Positions 42,940 through 52,975 of a DNA stretch of 64,000 nt are shown here, piece by piece. The position numbers and the translations under genes are program-made. Source of the stretch: Bacillota bacterium (lineage in GTDB: Bacteria > Bacillota > Clostridia > TANB77 > CAG-465); the NCBI GenBank assembly GCA_023460235.1, contig JAEWRE010000016.1, positions 69,857 to 133,856 of the forward strand, given 5' to 3'. Each line of letters starts with the position of its first letter. The stretch's first letter is position 1. The notes beneath the pieces were generated by a model. The model had not been told where the DNA came from, searched no databases, and was given only the letters and a program-made list of their open reading frames with translations.

Positions 42940-44034
42940 ATGATAGTATACACATCAATTTGTATGAATTATATGCCAAAGGCATTGATTCTTGGAGAAT
43001 CTTTAAAGAAACATAATCCAGAAGTTAAGTTTTATGTTGTATTGTTAGAAAGGGAAATACCTAAAGAAGTAGACGAGTCTATGTATAAAATAATAGATAA
43101 AATAATTCTTGCAAAAGATCTTGGATATGAAGACTTTGATAAATTTATTTTTAAACATTCAATAGTGGAAGCCTCAACTTCTGTAAAGGGTCAGGCGCTT
43201 GTATATCTTTTAGAAAATGAAGATGATAAAGTTATATATATTGATCCAGATATTAAAGTATATGCTGCACTTACAAAACTTGATAATTTGTTAAACGAAA
43301 ACGAAATTATATTAACTCCACATCTTACGATACCTGAAGAAAATGAGATTGATATACAAAATAATGAGCTTTGTGCATTGATGCATGGTGTATATAATTT
43401 AGGATTTTTAGCTGTAAGAAAAGGAAATGAAGGATTAAGATTTGCAAAATGGTGGAGAGACAGACTACATTTGTATTGTTATGATAATATACCAAATGGA
43501 ATATTTACTGATCAAAGATGGGTAGATTTGGCGCCAGCAATGTTTGACGTTTATGTATTAAAAGATACTGGTCATAATATGGCACCTTGGAATCTTTCAA
43601 AAAGATCTCTATCTTTAAAAGATGGAAAATTAATTGTAAATAATAAAGATGAATTGGTATTCTTTCATTTTTCTGGATTCGATAGTGGTGCTAATTTAGG
43701 AGTATTTAGTCATTATATTAAAAGTGATGACGCAGTTGAATATACAATACGTAATGAATATATTGAAGATCTAAATAGAATGAAGCAAGATGAACTTGGA
43801 AAATATCCTTGGTCTTATGAAAATTATTTCTCTGGTGAAAAAGTTGATAGAGATATAAGGATTAAATATAGGGATACTAAATATTTTAATACTATTGAGG
43901 GTTCACCTTTTGAAAAAAGTAATAAATATTTCCATGATATATTTTATTATCAAGCTCCTGTAGAAAATAGAAGCAACTTAAGAACTTTCTTAGGAAAAGT
44001 TAAAAGAAAATTAAAATCAACTATAAATAAATAA
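42940..44034 (+). CDS. GT-A glycosyltransferase-like protein
   Basis: 364 residues starting I-V-Y-T-S-I-C-M-N-Y-M-P-K-A, with a D-x-D type site in I-Y-I-D-P-D-I-K-V-Y (about residue 100) and the later M-H-G-V-Y-N-L-G-F-L-A-V segment, as in GT8-like enzymes of polysaccharide loci. I prefer ATG 42940 because GGAAGG (42925-42930) suits it; ATG 42931 is in frame but would sit directly on that SD. The previous gene's stop is inside this leader, so the two are coupled. Substrate unknown. Confidence 0.82.
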   Translation: MIVYTSICMNYMPKALILGESLKKHNPEVKFYVVLLEREIPKEVDESMYKIIDKIILAKDLGYEDFDKFIFKHSIVEASTSVKGQALVYLLENEDDKVIYIDPDIKVYAALTKLDNLLNENEIILTPHLTIPEENEIDIQNNELCALMHGVYNLGFLAVRKGNEGLRFAKWWRDRLHLYCYDNIPNGIFTDQRWVDLAPAMFDVYVLKDTGHNMAPWNLSKRSLSLKDGKLIVNNKDELVFFHFSGFDSGANLGVFSHYIKSDDAVEYTIRNEYIEDLNRMKQDELGKYPWSYENYFSGEKVDRDIRIKYRDTKYFNTIEGSPFEKSNKYFHDIFYYQAPVENRSNLRTFLGKVKRKLKSTINK

Positions 44035-44064
44035 GTTTGTGAATCCTAGAGGGGGACTTTAAAT

Positions 44065-45768
44065 ATGAAGTTAAACTATGAATTCTATAAAAAAGATTAC
44101 ATTAGTGATATTAGTAATTCTATTGATAATGATATTGTTGTAGATTGTTTAAGAGAGTTAAAAAAAAATATTCTGTGTTGGTATAAATTTAAAAAAACTG
44201 ATAAAATTTTACAGATAGGTTTTGATGATGAAATTTCAAAAATGCTTGCAGAAATGTCAGATTTTATTACAATTATTGAACCTAATGAAGAAAAAGTTAA
44301 AAACATTTATTCTGATTATGATAATTTAAATAATATAGAAGTCATTTTAGGCAATTTAGATAATATAAAACTGATGAATACTTATGATTATATTATTTTT
44401 ATAGGATCATTTGAAAAATTGTCTTTGTATACTAGTTCTTCTAATCCTTATATTGATTTTTTCAATATAATTAAGAATCATATAAGTAAAAATATAAAAC
44501 TTATTATTGCTACAGATAATAAATTTGGTATGAGATATTTTGCAGGGTATAGCGAAAAAAGTACTAAAAATCCTTATACTTCTCTAGTTGGGAATTTTGG
44601 AAAAAATACTAAATTATTTGGAAAAAATGAAATTATAAGCATTTTAAAGAATATTGGATTTGTTAATACTAAATTTTATTATCCGCTTCCAAATTTTTCG
44701 GCTCCAAATATTATTTTTTCAGATGATTATATGCCAACATGTGAAAATATTGTAAGATACCTCCCTTTATATAATAGGGAAGATGTGGTAAGGTATTCTG
44801 AAGTTTTAGCTCTAAGGGAAACTATAAATAATTCTACATTTGATATGTTTGCTAATTCATACTTGATAGAGGCATCTTTAGAAGAAATAGAAAGTGGTAT
44901 AAAATTTATATCATTTAATAATTCAAGAAAAAAAGAATATAGACTAATCACAATCATGGAAAAAGAAAAGGTTTATAAATATAATTTTAATTCTTCAAGT
45001 ATTGAACACTATAATAAAATGAAAAATAATATATCTGATATTGAAAATCTAAATTTAAATCAAATTGAAAAATTAGAAAATGATAGAATAGTATCTAATT
45101 TTATTAAAGATAGTACTTTAGATAATATACTAATTGGATATTTAAAAGGAAAAGATATTAGATCAGCTGAATTAATAATAAATCAATATATTAAGCTTTT
45201 ATCTGAAAATCTTGGTAGAACAGATAGCATAGAAAATAATATTTTTAATGAGTTGGGTATTGTAGTAAATAAGGATTTATCTTCTCTTGTATTTGTAAAA
45301 AATGGGTATTGGGATATGACATTTCAAAATATATTTTATATTAATAATGAAATGTACGTATTTGATCAAGAATGGAAAAATGATAATGTTCCATTAGAGT
45401 TTATTTTATATAGAGGATTAAAAATCTTATTTATAGTTGGCGGAATAAACGAAGAAACTCGAAATGAGATTTATAGTAAATATAACATAATAAATTTTTT
45501 GGATATATTTGAAGAACTAGAAAATAAATTTCAGATAATTGTTAATGACGAAGAAATAAAAGAAGCATTTACATATAGAGGTGTAAATGATGTAATCGCA
45601 TCATTAACTGATGAAATATTAATTCTAAGAACACAGATAAATGAAATCCTAATACAAAAAGAATTAGATATTAATACTTTAAACTCAGAAATAAATAGAT
45701 TAAGAGAAAATATTGATAGTATAAATAGAAAAAGTATAAAAAATGTAATTAAGAGATTTTTTAGATAA
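44065..45768 (+). CDS. Methyltransferase / kinase-like / coiled-coil fusion (WbdD-like)
   Basis: 567 residues in three parts. Residues 30-215 resemble a class I SAM methyltransferase (I-L-Q-I-G-F-D-D-E, acidic I-I-E-P-N after beta2, Y-D-Y-I-I-F-I-G), with a degenerate glycine motif. Residues 280-450 have protein-kinase-like hallmarks: V-Y-K-Y (Lys305), W-D-M-T-F-Q-N (Asp417 and Asn422) and V-F-D-Q-E-W (Asp434). Residues 508-556 are a heptad-rich coiled coil (I-L-I-L-R-T-Q-I-N-E-I-L onward) ending in a basic tail. This is the layout of WbdD, which caps O-antigen chains and sets their length before Wzm/Wzt export. The Wzt-like ATPase in this locus has the matching recognition domain. Capping chemistry is inference. 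Confidence 0.75.
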   Translation: MKLNYEFYKKDYISDISNSIDNDIVVDCLRELKKNILCWYKFKKTDKILQIGFDDEISKMLAEMSDFITIIEPNEEKVKNIYSDYDNLNNIEVILGNLDNIKLMNTYDYIIFIGSFEKLSLYTSSSNPYIDFFNIIKNHISKNIKLIIATDNKFGMRYFAGYSEKSTKNPYTSLVGNFGKNTKLFGKNEIISILKNIGFVNTKFYYPLPNFSAPNIIFSDDYMPTCENIVRYLPLYNREDVVRYSEVLALRETINNSTFDMFANSYLIEASLEEIESGIKFISFNNSRKKEYRLITIMEKEKVYKYNFNSSSIEHYNKMKNNISDIENLNLNQIEKLENDRIVSNFIKDSTLDNILIGYLKGKDIRSAELIINQYIKLLSENLGRTDSIENNIFNELGIVVNKDLSSLVFVKNGYWDMTFQNIFYINNEMYVFDQEWKNDNVPLEFILYRGLKILFIVGGINEETRNEIYSKYNIINFLDIFEELENKFQIIVNDEEIKEAFTYRGVNDVIASLTDEILILRTQINEILIQKELDINTLNSEINRLRENIDSINRKSIKNVIKRFFR

Positions 45769-45787
45769 AAAATAAAAAGGAGGAGCT

Positions 45788-48700
45788 ATGATGGAAAATA
45801 TAATAAAAAATGTAAAAAAAATAAAGCTGTTAGATATACTAATTTTTTCTATTCCAGTAATTTCATGGCTTTTAATATTGTGTATATATTTTCCTGGGTT
45901 TATGACATATGATTCTTTTGTTCAGTGGAATCAAATTGTATCGCATGAATTTAACAATGTTCATCCATTTTTTCATACATTTTTAGAATTTTTACTTACA
46001 AGAATATGGTATAGTCCTGCAATAGTAGGTATATTTCAAATATTGGTATTTTCTATAATTTGGACTAGTATATGTAAATATACTAGGAAATCAGAGAGTA
46101 TATATTTGAAAGTATTTCAAATAGTTTTTACATTGTTTATAGCAGTAGTCCCACTTAACGCAATACATTCTATAACTTTATGGAAAGATATATTGTATAG
46201 TTATAGCATTATGTTAATGACCTTTTTAATGCTTATTGGAATAGATAAAAAGTTTAAATATTCAAAAAAAGACTATCTATTTAACGGTATTGCAATTGCT
46301 TCAATAATGTTACTTAGACATAATGGTAAACTAGTTGGATTATTAATTTTGTTAGTTATTACTTTTTTAATAATTTTAAACAATAAAAGCGGTAAAATAT
46401 ATAAGAAATTGCTAAATATAAGAAATTATTATCTAGCCATTTTAGTTTTTGTATTATTCTTTACAGCTCAGATTCCTAAGCTGATATACAAGTATGATAA
46501 TGGGTCTTTAAGTATTGATTATAAACTTTTACACATAATTGCAGCTTTTAATTATGAAAATAAATTAAGTGATAGGGATCTTGAAGAAATTAAACATTAT
46601 GTAGATCTTGAAAGACTAAAAGAATTATATAATCCATATTATCTTGATCCAATTATGAATGCAGTAAAATCAAATCTAATATTAGAAGGCCTTGAGCCAG
46701 TTGAAGCTACTGAAAAAATAATACATTTATCAGAAGTACGAATTGATATGAGTAATATGATTTTAAGGAATTCTATTAAACATCCTGATATAATATTGAA
46801 ATATTTGAAAGATAGTACTGCGATTATGTGGAGTATAACTAAGCCATCAAAAGCTAATGACAAAGTTTATGGTACTATTATTGATCTTAACGATTATTCT
46901 AAGTTACCAAACAATATTTATGGAATTAAGATGAAAAATATTGGCACTGAAATTTATAATAAGTATAATAATATTGTGCTTAAAACTACTTACGGAAATC
47001 AATTTCTTACTATTATTCTTAATAGCCCAGCTTTATATTTTTACGTATCTATAATTTTTACTATTATAATAGTTAGGTATACAAAGAATAGATACTACTA
47101 TTTATTGATTTTACCAAATATAATTAATCTAGTTAGTTTAGTTATGTCCATACCTTTAGAGGATGTAAGATATGTTTATTCAAACTTTTTAGTAGCTTAC
47201 ATTACAATTATTGTATTTGTTTCAATTTTTATAAATAGTAGAAATAATAAAAAAATGAAGGAGTTTAAAATGTCACTTACAAGTTTAAAAAAGACATATT
47301 ATGATATGCAAGATTTATTTTTTCCTAGAAATTCTAGGAGAAGAAGATTTATGAAATTTATTTATAGACTACCCAAAAATTTAACAAGAAATAATATAGG
47401 AATATTAAAAATTGATATTAAGACTTTAGGACTTTTTAAAGCTTTAAAGCAATTTTATATAAGAATTACGGAAGCCCCAAGAGTAATTAATTTTCACAAT
47501 GACTATATTTCCTGGATGAAAAATAATGAGCCTGGCTCAGACGAGCTAAAGCTTCAAAGAGAATATGAATTTGAATTTAAACCTAAAATAAGTATTGTTG
47601 TACCTATGTATAATACACCAAAAGAATTTTTTATAGAGTTAATTAGCTCTGTAAAAAATCAAACATATAGTAATTGGGAATTATGTCTAGCTGATGGTAG
47701 TTCGAGTAAACAGGAATATATTGATGAGGCAATTGGTAATGATGCTAGAATAAAATATTCATTACTCGAGAAAAATAGTGGTATATCTATAAATACTAAT
47801 GAAGCATTAAAACTTGCTACTGGGGATTACATTGGCTTACTTGATCATGATGATTTACTTTCAGAATTTGCATTATTTGAAGTTGTACAAGCTATAAATA
47901 GTAATGAAAAAGTTGATTTTATATATAGTGATGAAGATAAAATTAATTTAAATGGAAAAGATAGGTATGACCCACACTTTAAGCCGGATTTTTCCCCAGA
48001 TTTGCTTAGAAGCTATAATTATATTTGCCATTTTAGTGTATTTAAAAAAGAACTTATGCAAAAGTTAGAAGGATTTAGAAGTGATTATGATGGAGCTCAA
48101 GATTATGATATAATTTTAAGAGCAACAGAAAATAGCAATCTTATAGTTCATATACCGAAAATTTTGTATCATTGGAGAGTTCATCCAAATTCTACAGCAT
48201 GCACTAGTAATGCTAAACTTTATGCATATGAATCTGGTAAAAAGGCTATTGAGGATCACTTAAAAAGATTAAATATAAATGGTAGTGTCGAACATGAATT
48301 TAGTTTAGGACTTTATAGAGTAAGATATGCTATAATAGGAAATCCAAAGATTTCTATTATAATAGCTAATAAAGATGAAAAAGATTCATTAAAAAAGTGT
48401 ATAAATTCTATACTTAAATCTACATATAAAAATTATGAAATAATAATTGTAGAAAATAATAGTAAGAATGATAGTACATTTAAATATTATGAAAGTTTGA
48501 AGAAACAAAAAAATATAAAAGTAATTAGATATGAAATAAGTGAATTTAACTATTCAAAGATTAATAACTTTGGTGTGAAAAATTCGACTGGAGAATATAT
48601 ATTACTTTTAAATAATGATATAGAGGTTATAACTCCTACTTGGTTAGAAGAAATGCTTTCAATTTGTCAGAGAGAAGATGTTGGTATTGTAGGTTCAAAG

Positions 48701-49177
48701 CTTTTATATCCTGATAATACGGTTCAGCACGCCGGAGTTGTAGTTGGTATGGGAGGAATTGCAGGACATATAAATAAATTAATACCTACTGATGATATAG
48801 GATATTATGCAAGAGCTTCTATTATTAACAATTACAGTGCGGTAACAGCAGCATGTTTACTAGTAAAAAGAAAATTATTTAATGAAGTAAAAGGTCTAGA
48901 TGAAGAGTTTAAGGTAGCATTTAATGATGTAGATTTTTGTATGAAAATTAGAAGTATAAATAAATTAGTCGTTTATACTCCATATGCACAACTATATCAC
49001 TATGAATCAAAATCTAGAGGATATGAGGACACCGAAGAAAAGCAATTAAGATTTAAATCTGAAGCTGACCTATTTGAAAAAAAATGGGGAAACATAATAA
49101 AAAAAGGTGATCCGTACTTTAATATAAATTTTAGATTGGATGTACCAATTTATAGGGTAAATGGAAAAAAAATATAG
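45788..49177 (+). CDS. Membrane GT-C-like (DUF6020-type) protein fused to two family 2 glycosyltransferase domains
   Basis: 1129 residues. Residues 1-490 carry about eleven membrane segments with an early F-P-G-F-M-T-Y-D-S-F-x-Q-W loop and a nearby H-P, as in DUF6020 proteins. Residues about 600-840 are a GT2 domain (I-S-I-V-V-P-M-Y-N-T, D-H-D-D). Residues about 860-1110 are a second GT2 domain (I-S-I-I-I-A-N-K-D, L-N-N-D-I-E-V). Such tandem GT2 modules are common in rhamnan-type loci. At 47270 an in-frame ATG has an excellent SD (GAAGGAG at 47257-47263), so the cytoplasmic half may also be made alone, or the gene may be a recent fusion. ATG 45788 follows AAGGAGG; ATG 45791 is equally possible. 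Confidence 0.85.
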   Translation: MMENIIKNVKKIKLLDILIFSIPVISWLLILCIYFPGFMTYDSFVQWNQIVSHEFNNVHPFFHTFLEFLLTRIWYSPAIVGIFQILVFSIIWTSICKYTRKSESIYLKVFQIVFTLFIAVVPLNAIHSITLWKDILYSYSIMLMTFLMLIGIDKKFKYSKKDYLFNGIAIASIMLLRHNGKLVGLLILLVITFLIILNNKSGKIYKKLLNIRNYYLAILVFVLFFTAQIPKLIYKYDNGSLSIDYKLLHIIAAFNYENKLSDRDLEEIKHYVDLERLKELYNPYYLDPIMNAVKSNLILEGLEPVEATEKIIHLSEVRIDMSNMILRNSIKHPDIILKYLKDSTAIMWSITKPSKANDKVYGTIIDLNDYSKLPNNIYGIKMKNIGTEIYNKYNNIVLKTTYGNQFLTIILNSPALYFYVSIIFTIIIVRYTKNRYYYLLILPNIINLVSLVMSIPLEDVRYVYSNFLVAYITIIVFVSIFINSRNNKKMKEFKMSLTSLKKTYYDMQDLFFPRNSRRRRFMKFIYRLPKNLTRNNIGILKIDIKTLGLFKALKQFYIRITEAPRVINFHNDYISWMKNNEPGSDELKLQREYEFEFKPKISIVVPMYNTPKEFFIELISSVKNQTYSNWELCLADGSSSKQEYIDEAIGNDARIKYSLLEKNSGISINTNEALKLATGDYIGLLDHDDLLSEFALFEVVQAINSNEKVDFIYSDEDKINLNGKDRYDPHFKPDFSPDLLRSYNYICHFSVFKKELMQKLEGFRSDYDGAQDYDIILRATENSNLIVHIPKILYHWRVHPNSTACTSNAKLYAYESGKKAIEDHLKRLNINGSVEHEFSLGLYRVRYAIIGNPKISIIIANKDEKDSLKKCINSILKSTYKNYEIIIVENNSKNDSTFKYYESLKKQKNIKVIRYEISEFNYSKINNFGVKNSTGEYILLLNNDIEVITPTWLEEMLSICQREDVGIVGSKLLYPDNTVQHAGVVVGMGGIAGHINKLIPTDDIGYYARASIINNYSAVTAACLLVKRKLFNEVKGLDEEFKVAFNDVDFCMKIRSINKLVVYTPYAQLYHYESKSRGYEDTEEKQLRFKSEADLFEKKWGNIIKKGDPYFNINFRLDVPIYRVNGKKI

Positions 49178-49201
49178 AGAATATATGAGGTTAATAAATT
49201 T

Positions 49202-51343
49202 ATGTTTAACAAAGTAGTAAGTAATTTTAAGAGAAATATTATAATTGGGATAGCTTTAATTCTAGCTCCTATATTATTTAACTTAATATTTTATTATAGT
49301 GCTCCTGAAAGTAATATAAAATCGTTGCTTATTAGGATAGGATATATTTATGGTATTTATATATTAATTTTAGTTTATAAACTATTAGAGAAAAGAACTG
49401 ATATTTTAAAGAAATTATTTAAATTCATATTTAAATATAGATATATAATAGGGATTGCAATTTTTTTAGTAATGGTATGTTTTAAACTAAGTATATCTTC
49501 AATAGGAGTTTGGTCAAAAATTATACCTTCTGAAGAAAACAAAAATACTACTTTAATTGGAGTTAGTAGAGGAATTCGTTCAGATGAATGGTTAGTACAG
49601 TCTTCATTTGCACTTGCTCAAGCTATGAATAAATCTGAATATTATCCACTTTTAAATAAGAATATAAGGCCAGATGAAGGCCAAAACATGCTTATGGTAT
49701 ATGCTTCTCCAGTTGCAGATTTAACTATAATTGGTAAGCCTCAAAATGTAGGGTATCTTTTATTTGGCAGGGACTATGGATTTTCATGGTATTGGTCAAT
49801 GAAACTCGTATTGTTGGTAGTATTATCAATTGAAATTGCTAGTATTCTTAGCAAGAAAGACCCATTTTTATCAATAGTTGGTGGGCTTTGGATTGCATTT
49901 TCTCCTGGAATTATGTGGTGGCTTAGCTCTGTTGGTGATATATATTTACATGGATTTGCAATAATCGCATTATTTTATTATTACGTTAGAAATACTGATA
50001 TAAAAATTTGGAAGAAAGTACTAACCTGCGTTGCAATGATAAGTTCTATCAGTGGATTTGTGTTTTGCTTTTATCCACCTATGCAAGTGCCAATGGGATA
50101 CTTAATTTTAGCATTTATAATTCCACAATTTATCATTTCAAGAAAACAGCTCAATAAAAATGATTATATATTAATTTCGCTAACAGTAGTAATATCACTA
50201 ATGCTAGTTGGATATTATTACTATAATTCAAAGGATGCAATTAATTTAATGCTTAATACAGTTTATCCTGGAAAACGAAATTTAGTTGGAGGAGATCTTA
50301 ATATATATTCTGGAATAAACTACTTTACTAATATTTTTACACCTGTAACTAGCCAAGGAATAAATTTAATATCTAATCAATGTGAAAGTGCATCATTTAT
50401 TTATCCGCTTATTGCTTTAGTAATAGTTATAATTTCAAATGTTAAAGAATTATTTAATAAAGTAAAAAATACACGCAATTATCTTGTAGTATTTTTAATT
50501 AGCATATTTGTAATTTTAAATTTATGGTGCTTTGTTGGATTTGGAAGTTTACTTTCAAAGATCACATTATTTTATTTATGCCAACCATCTAGAGTATATT
50601 TAATACTTGGATTATGCGGCGTAATGCTTTCAATTTTGCTCATGTCTAATGATTATATAAAATTAAGAAATATTAGCAAATCAAAAGCGTTAATTATATC
50701 ATTAATAATTGTATTAATATCACATGTTTTAATTAATAATTCAAATTATACTGTATACTTAACATCGATTAAACAATATATACTATTACCTATAATATTC
50801 TTTATGGCATATTTCTTTATTTTAGGAAATAAAAAGGCTTTTGGTTATTTAATCTTTGGTATAACATTAATTTCAGGTGTAATTATAAATCCTTTAGAGC
50901 GTGGAACAGATGCAATATATAGTACAAAAACTTCAAAAGAAGTACAGAGCATAGTAAATGAAAATAGTTCTGAAACTTGGATTGGAAGGAATAATATAAA
51001 TGCACAATATCTTATTTTAAATGGTGCTAAAACTTTAAATGGAATAAATTATTATCCTAATTTTGAGTGGTTAAGAAAGCTTGACAAAAAAATGGAATTT
51101 GATGAAGTATATAATAGATATGCGCATATTTCCATAAAACTTGGAAATGAAACATTATTTGAATTAAAAAGTCCAGATAGTTATGAAGTAACTATGACAT
51201 ATGAAAATCTTAAGCAATTAGGAGTAAAATATATGCTTACAAGTGTTAGTGATGCATTTAGTGATGTTGAATTAAAAAACTTTAATATGAAACTAATATT
51301 TTCAGATACTTATGAAGGACAAAATATATATATGATAAATTAA
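49202..51343 (+). CDS. Large polytopic membrane protein, GT-C-like, unknown function
   Basis: 713 residues with about thirteen membrane segments and a C-terminal soluble domain (about 585-713). After the second segment comes a long extracytoplasmic loop with I-R-S-D-E-W-L-V-Q, an acidic pair in the place where GT-C enzymes keep their catalytic residues. The C-terminal part (W-I-G-R-N-N-I-N onward) recalls YfhO-like proteins. It may glycosylate a polymer outside the cell using undecaprenyl-phosphate sugars, in keeping with its neighbours. The exact family is not certain. Confidence 0.78.
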   Translation: MFNKVVSNFKRNIIIGIALILAPILFNLIFYYSAPESNIKSLLIRIGYIYGIYILILVYKLLEKRTDILKKLFKFIFKYRYIIGIAIFLVMVCFKLSISSIGVWSKIIPSEENKNTTLIGVSRGIRSDEWLVQSSFALAQAMNKSEYYPLLNKNIRPDEGQNMLMVYASPVADLTIIGKPQNVGYLLFGRDYGFSWYWSMKLVLLVVLSIEIASILSKKDPFLSIVGGLWIAFSPGIMWWLSSVGDIYLHGFAIIALFYYYVRNTDIKIWKKVLTCVAMISSISGFVFCFYPPMQVPMGYLILAFIIPQFIISRKQLNKNDYILISLTVVISLMLVGYYYYNSKDAINLMLNTVYPGKRNLVGGDLNIYSGINYFTNIFTPVTSQGINLISNQCESASFIYPLIALVIVIISNVKELFNKVKNTRNYLVVFLISIFVILNLWCFVGFGSLLSKITLFYLCQPSRVYLILGLCGVMLSILLMSNDYIKLRNISKSKALIISLIIVLISHVLINNSNYTVYLTSIKQYILLPIIFFMAYFFILGNKKAFGYLIFGITLISGVIINPLERGTDAIYSTKTSKEVQSIVNENSSETWIGRNNINAQYLILNGAKTLNGINYYPNFEWLRKLDKKMEFDEVYNRYAHISIKLGNETLFELKSPDSYEVTMTYENLKQLGVKYMLTSVSDAFSDVELKNFNMKLIFSDTYEGQNIYMIN

Positions 51344-51387
51344 ATATAACTTATGTATTATATTTTTATTAAGGAGAGATTTATAAG

Positions 51388-52131
51388 ATGAAAATTTTAC
51401 TAATTATACCTGCGTATAATGAAGAAAAAAATATTTTAAATGTTTGCAAAAAAATAGAAGAATATATTAAAACAAATGAGAATAATGTATTCGACTATAT
51501 TGTTGTCAATGATGGTTCTAGTGATAATACATATAAAGTGTGTATAGAAAATAAATTGAAATGTCTTAACCTTATTTCAAATTTAGGAATTGGTGGTGCA
51601 GTACAAGCTGGTTATCTTTATGCATATCAAAATGATTATGATATTGCTATACAATTCGATGGTGATGATCAGCATGATATTAATTATATTATGAATATAT
51701 GTGAACCAATATTAAAAGAAGAATGCGATATTTGTATTGGATCTAGATATTTAGATGATGGGTCTAGTGAATTTAAATCTACTTTTATGAGAAGGTTAGG
51801 AAAAGATATAATTTCCTTTATGATAAAAATATTTTGTAATATAAAAGTTACTGATCCCACATCTGGATTTAGAGCTGTTAATAAAAATGTTATAAAATTA
51901 TTTTCAGTAGACTATCCTTCCGATTATCCTGAACCAGAATCAATTGTTAGTTTAATAAAAAGGGGATTTAAAATCTCAGAAGTACCCGTTTCAATGAATG
52001 AGAGAAAATCTGGAAAATCTTCTATAAATTTTATAAAAAGTATTCACTATATGATAAAAGTATCAATTGCTATAGTAATTGAAAGTCTAAAAAATAAGAA
52101 AAATAAGGAGGATGTTAGTAAATGTCAATAA
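51388..52131 (+). CDS. DPM1-type family 2 glycosyltransferase
   Basis: 247 residues, GT-A fold only. I-I-P-A-Y-N-E-E-K-N (residues 6-15), V-V-N-D-G-S-S-D-N-T, F-D-G-D-D-Q-H (D-x-D-type metal site) and I-G-S-R-Y-L-D-D-G-S are present. It ends in a hydrophobic/basic stretch but lacks the C-terminal membrane pair of GtrB proteins. It probably makes an undecaprenyl-phosphate sugar. Its 3' end overlaps the DUF2304 gene by 10 bases. Confidence 0.9.
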   Translation: MKILLIIPAYNEEKNILNVCKKIEEYIKTNENNVFDYIVVNDGSSDNTYKVCIENKLKCLNLISNLGIGGAVQAGYLYAYQNDYDIAIQFDGDDQHDINYIMNICEPILKEECDICIGSRYLDDGSSEFKSTFMRRLGKDIISFMIKIFCNIKVTDPTSGFRAVNKNVIKLFSVDYPSDYPEPESIVSLIKRGFKISEVPVSMNERKSGKSSINFIKSIHYMIKVSIAIVIESLKNKKNKEDVSKCQ

Positions 52132-52502
52132 CACTAAAAGCGGCATTAATTATAATAACTGTCACATATCTATTTATAATAGTAAAATCAGTTAGAAATA
52201 GAAAATTACAAACCTCATTTTCTATTTTTTGGATAATATTTGGTATCGTTCTAATAATATCTGTATTAATACCAAATTTTATGGATAATATATCAAAATT
52301 ACTTGGATTTGAACAAACATCGAACATGATTTTTTGTTTAGGAATATTGATAGCATTTTATTTAATATTTAATTTAACAATATTACTTTCAAAAGAATTT
52401 AAGAGAAATGTTTGCTTAGTACAGGAATTATCTATATTAAAAAATAAATTAAATACACTTGAGGAAAAAATAGATAATTTAGAAAATAAGGAAGGAAATT
52501 AA
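52122..52502 (+). CDS. DUF2304 family membrane protein
   Basis: 126 residues: three hydrophobic segments (about 5-22, 34-55, 68-90) and a C-terminal coiled coil (L-S-I-L-K-N-K-L-N-T-L-E-E-K-I). DUF2304 genes are commonly found right after DPM1-like glycosyltransferases, as here, and probably supply the membrane part of a split enzyme. SD AAGGAGG lies inside the end of the preceding gene. Confidence 0.87.
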   Translation: MSITLKAALIIITVTYLFIIVKSVRNRKLQTSFSIFWIIFGIVLIISVLIPNFMDNISKLLGFEQTSNMIFCLGILIAFYLIFNLTILLSKEFKRNVCLVQELSILKNKLNTLEEKIDNLENKEGN

Positions 52503-52521
52503 TATGCATGGAGGAAAAGTT

Positions 52522-52938
52522 ATGAGATTAATTTTAATAATAGTATATTTAATAATGACAATATCAGGACTTATACTAATGAAACTTGGAGGAAATCCTG
52601 GTACTGTGTCTGTAAAAGATAATAATATAGCAATGTCAATGAATTTAATAAGTGGAATAGGATTTATATGCTACATTTGTAGTTTTTTACTTTTTACAAG
52701 ATTAATTGTGATGTTTGACCTAAGCTACATATTTCCTATATGCACAGGTATAGTTCAAATTATAACTTTGATAGCATCATATTATGTATTTCATGAAAAC
52801 ATATCCTTAAAAGGCATAATTGGCGCATCATTAATAATTATAGGAATAGTTGTAATGAATATAAAATTTAAAGAATCAAATAAAATTGATAATGCAAATG
52901 TTATGAAAAACGATGTTCATGTTCAAAGCAGAATATAA
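52522..52938 (+). CDS. Small four-TM SMR/EamA-like transporter
   Basis: 138 residues with four membrane helices and the F-P-I-C-T-G-I/A-S-Y-Y-V-F-H-E style ending of SMR/EamA half-transporters such as ArnE/ArnF. In this place it is a candidate flippase for the undecaprenyl-phosphate sugar made two genes upstream. I start it at ATG 52522, since GGAGGA at 52509-52514 is its SD; ATG 52504 would put that SD inside the gene. The last 25 residues are hydrophilic. Confidence 0.82.
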   Translation: MRLILIIVYLIMTISGLILMKLGGNPGTVSVKDNNIAMSMNLISGIGFICYICSFLLFTRLIVMFDLSYIFPICTGIVQIITLIASYYVFHENISLKGIIGASLIIIGIVVMNIKFKESNKIDNANVMKNDVHVQSRI

Positions 52939-52975
52939 TTAAAAATGTTCTATATTATAGAAATTAGGTGAAATA

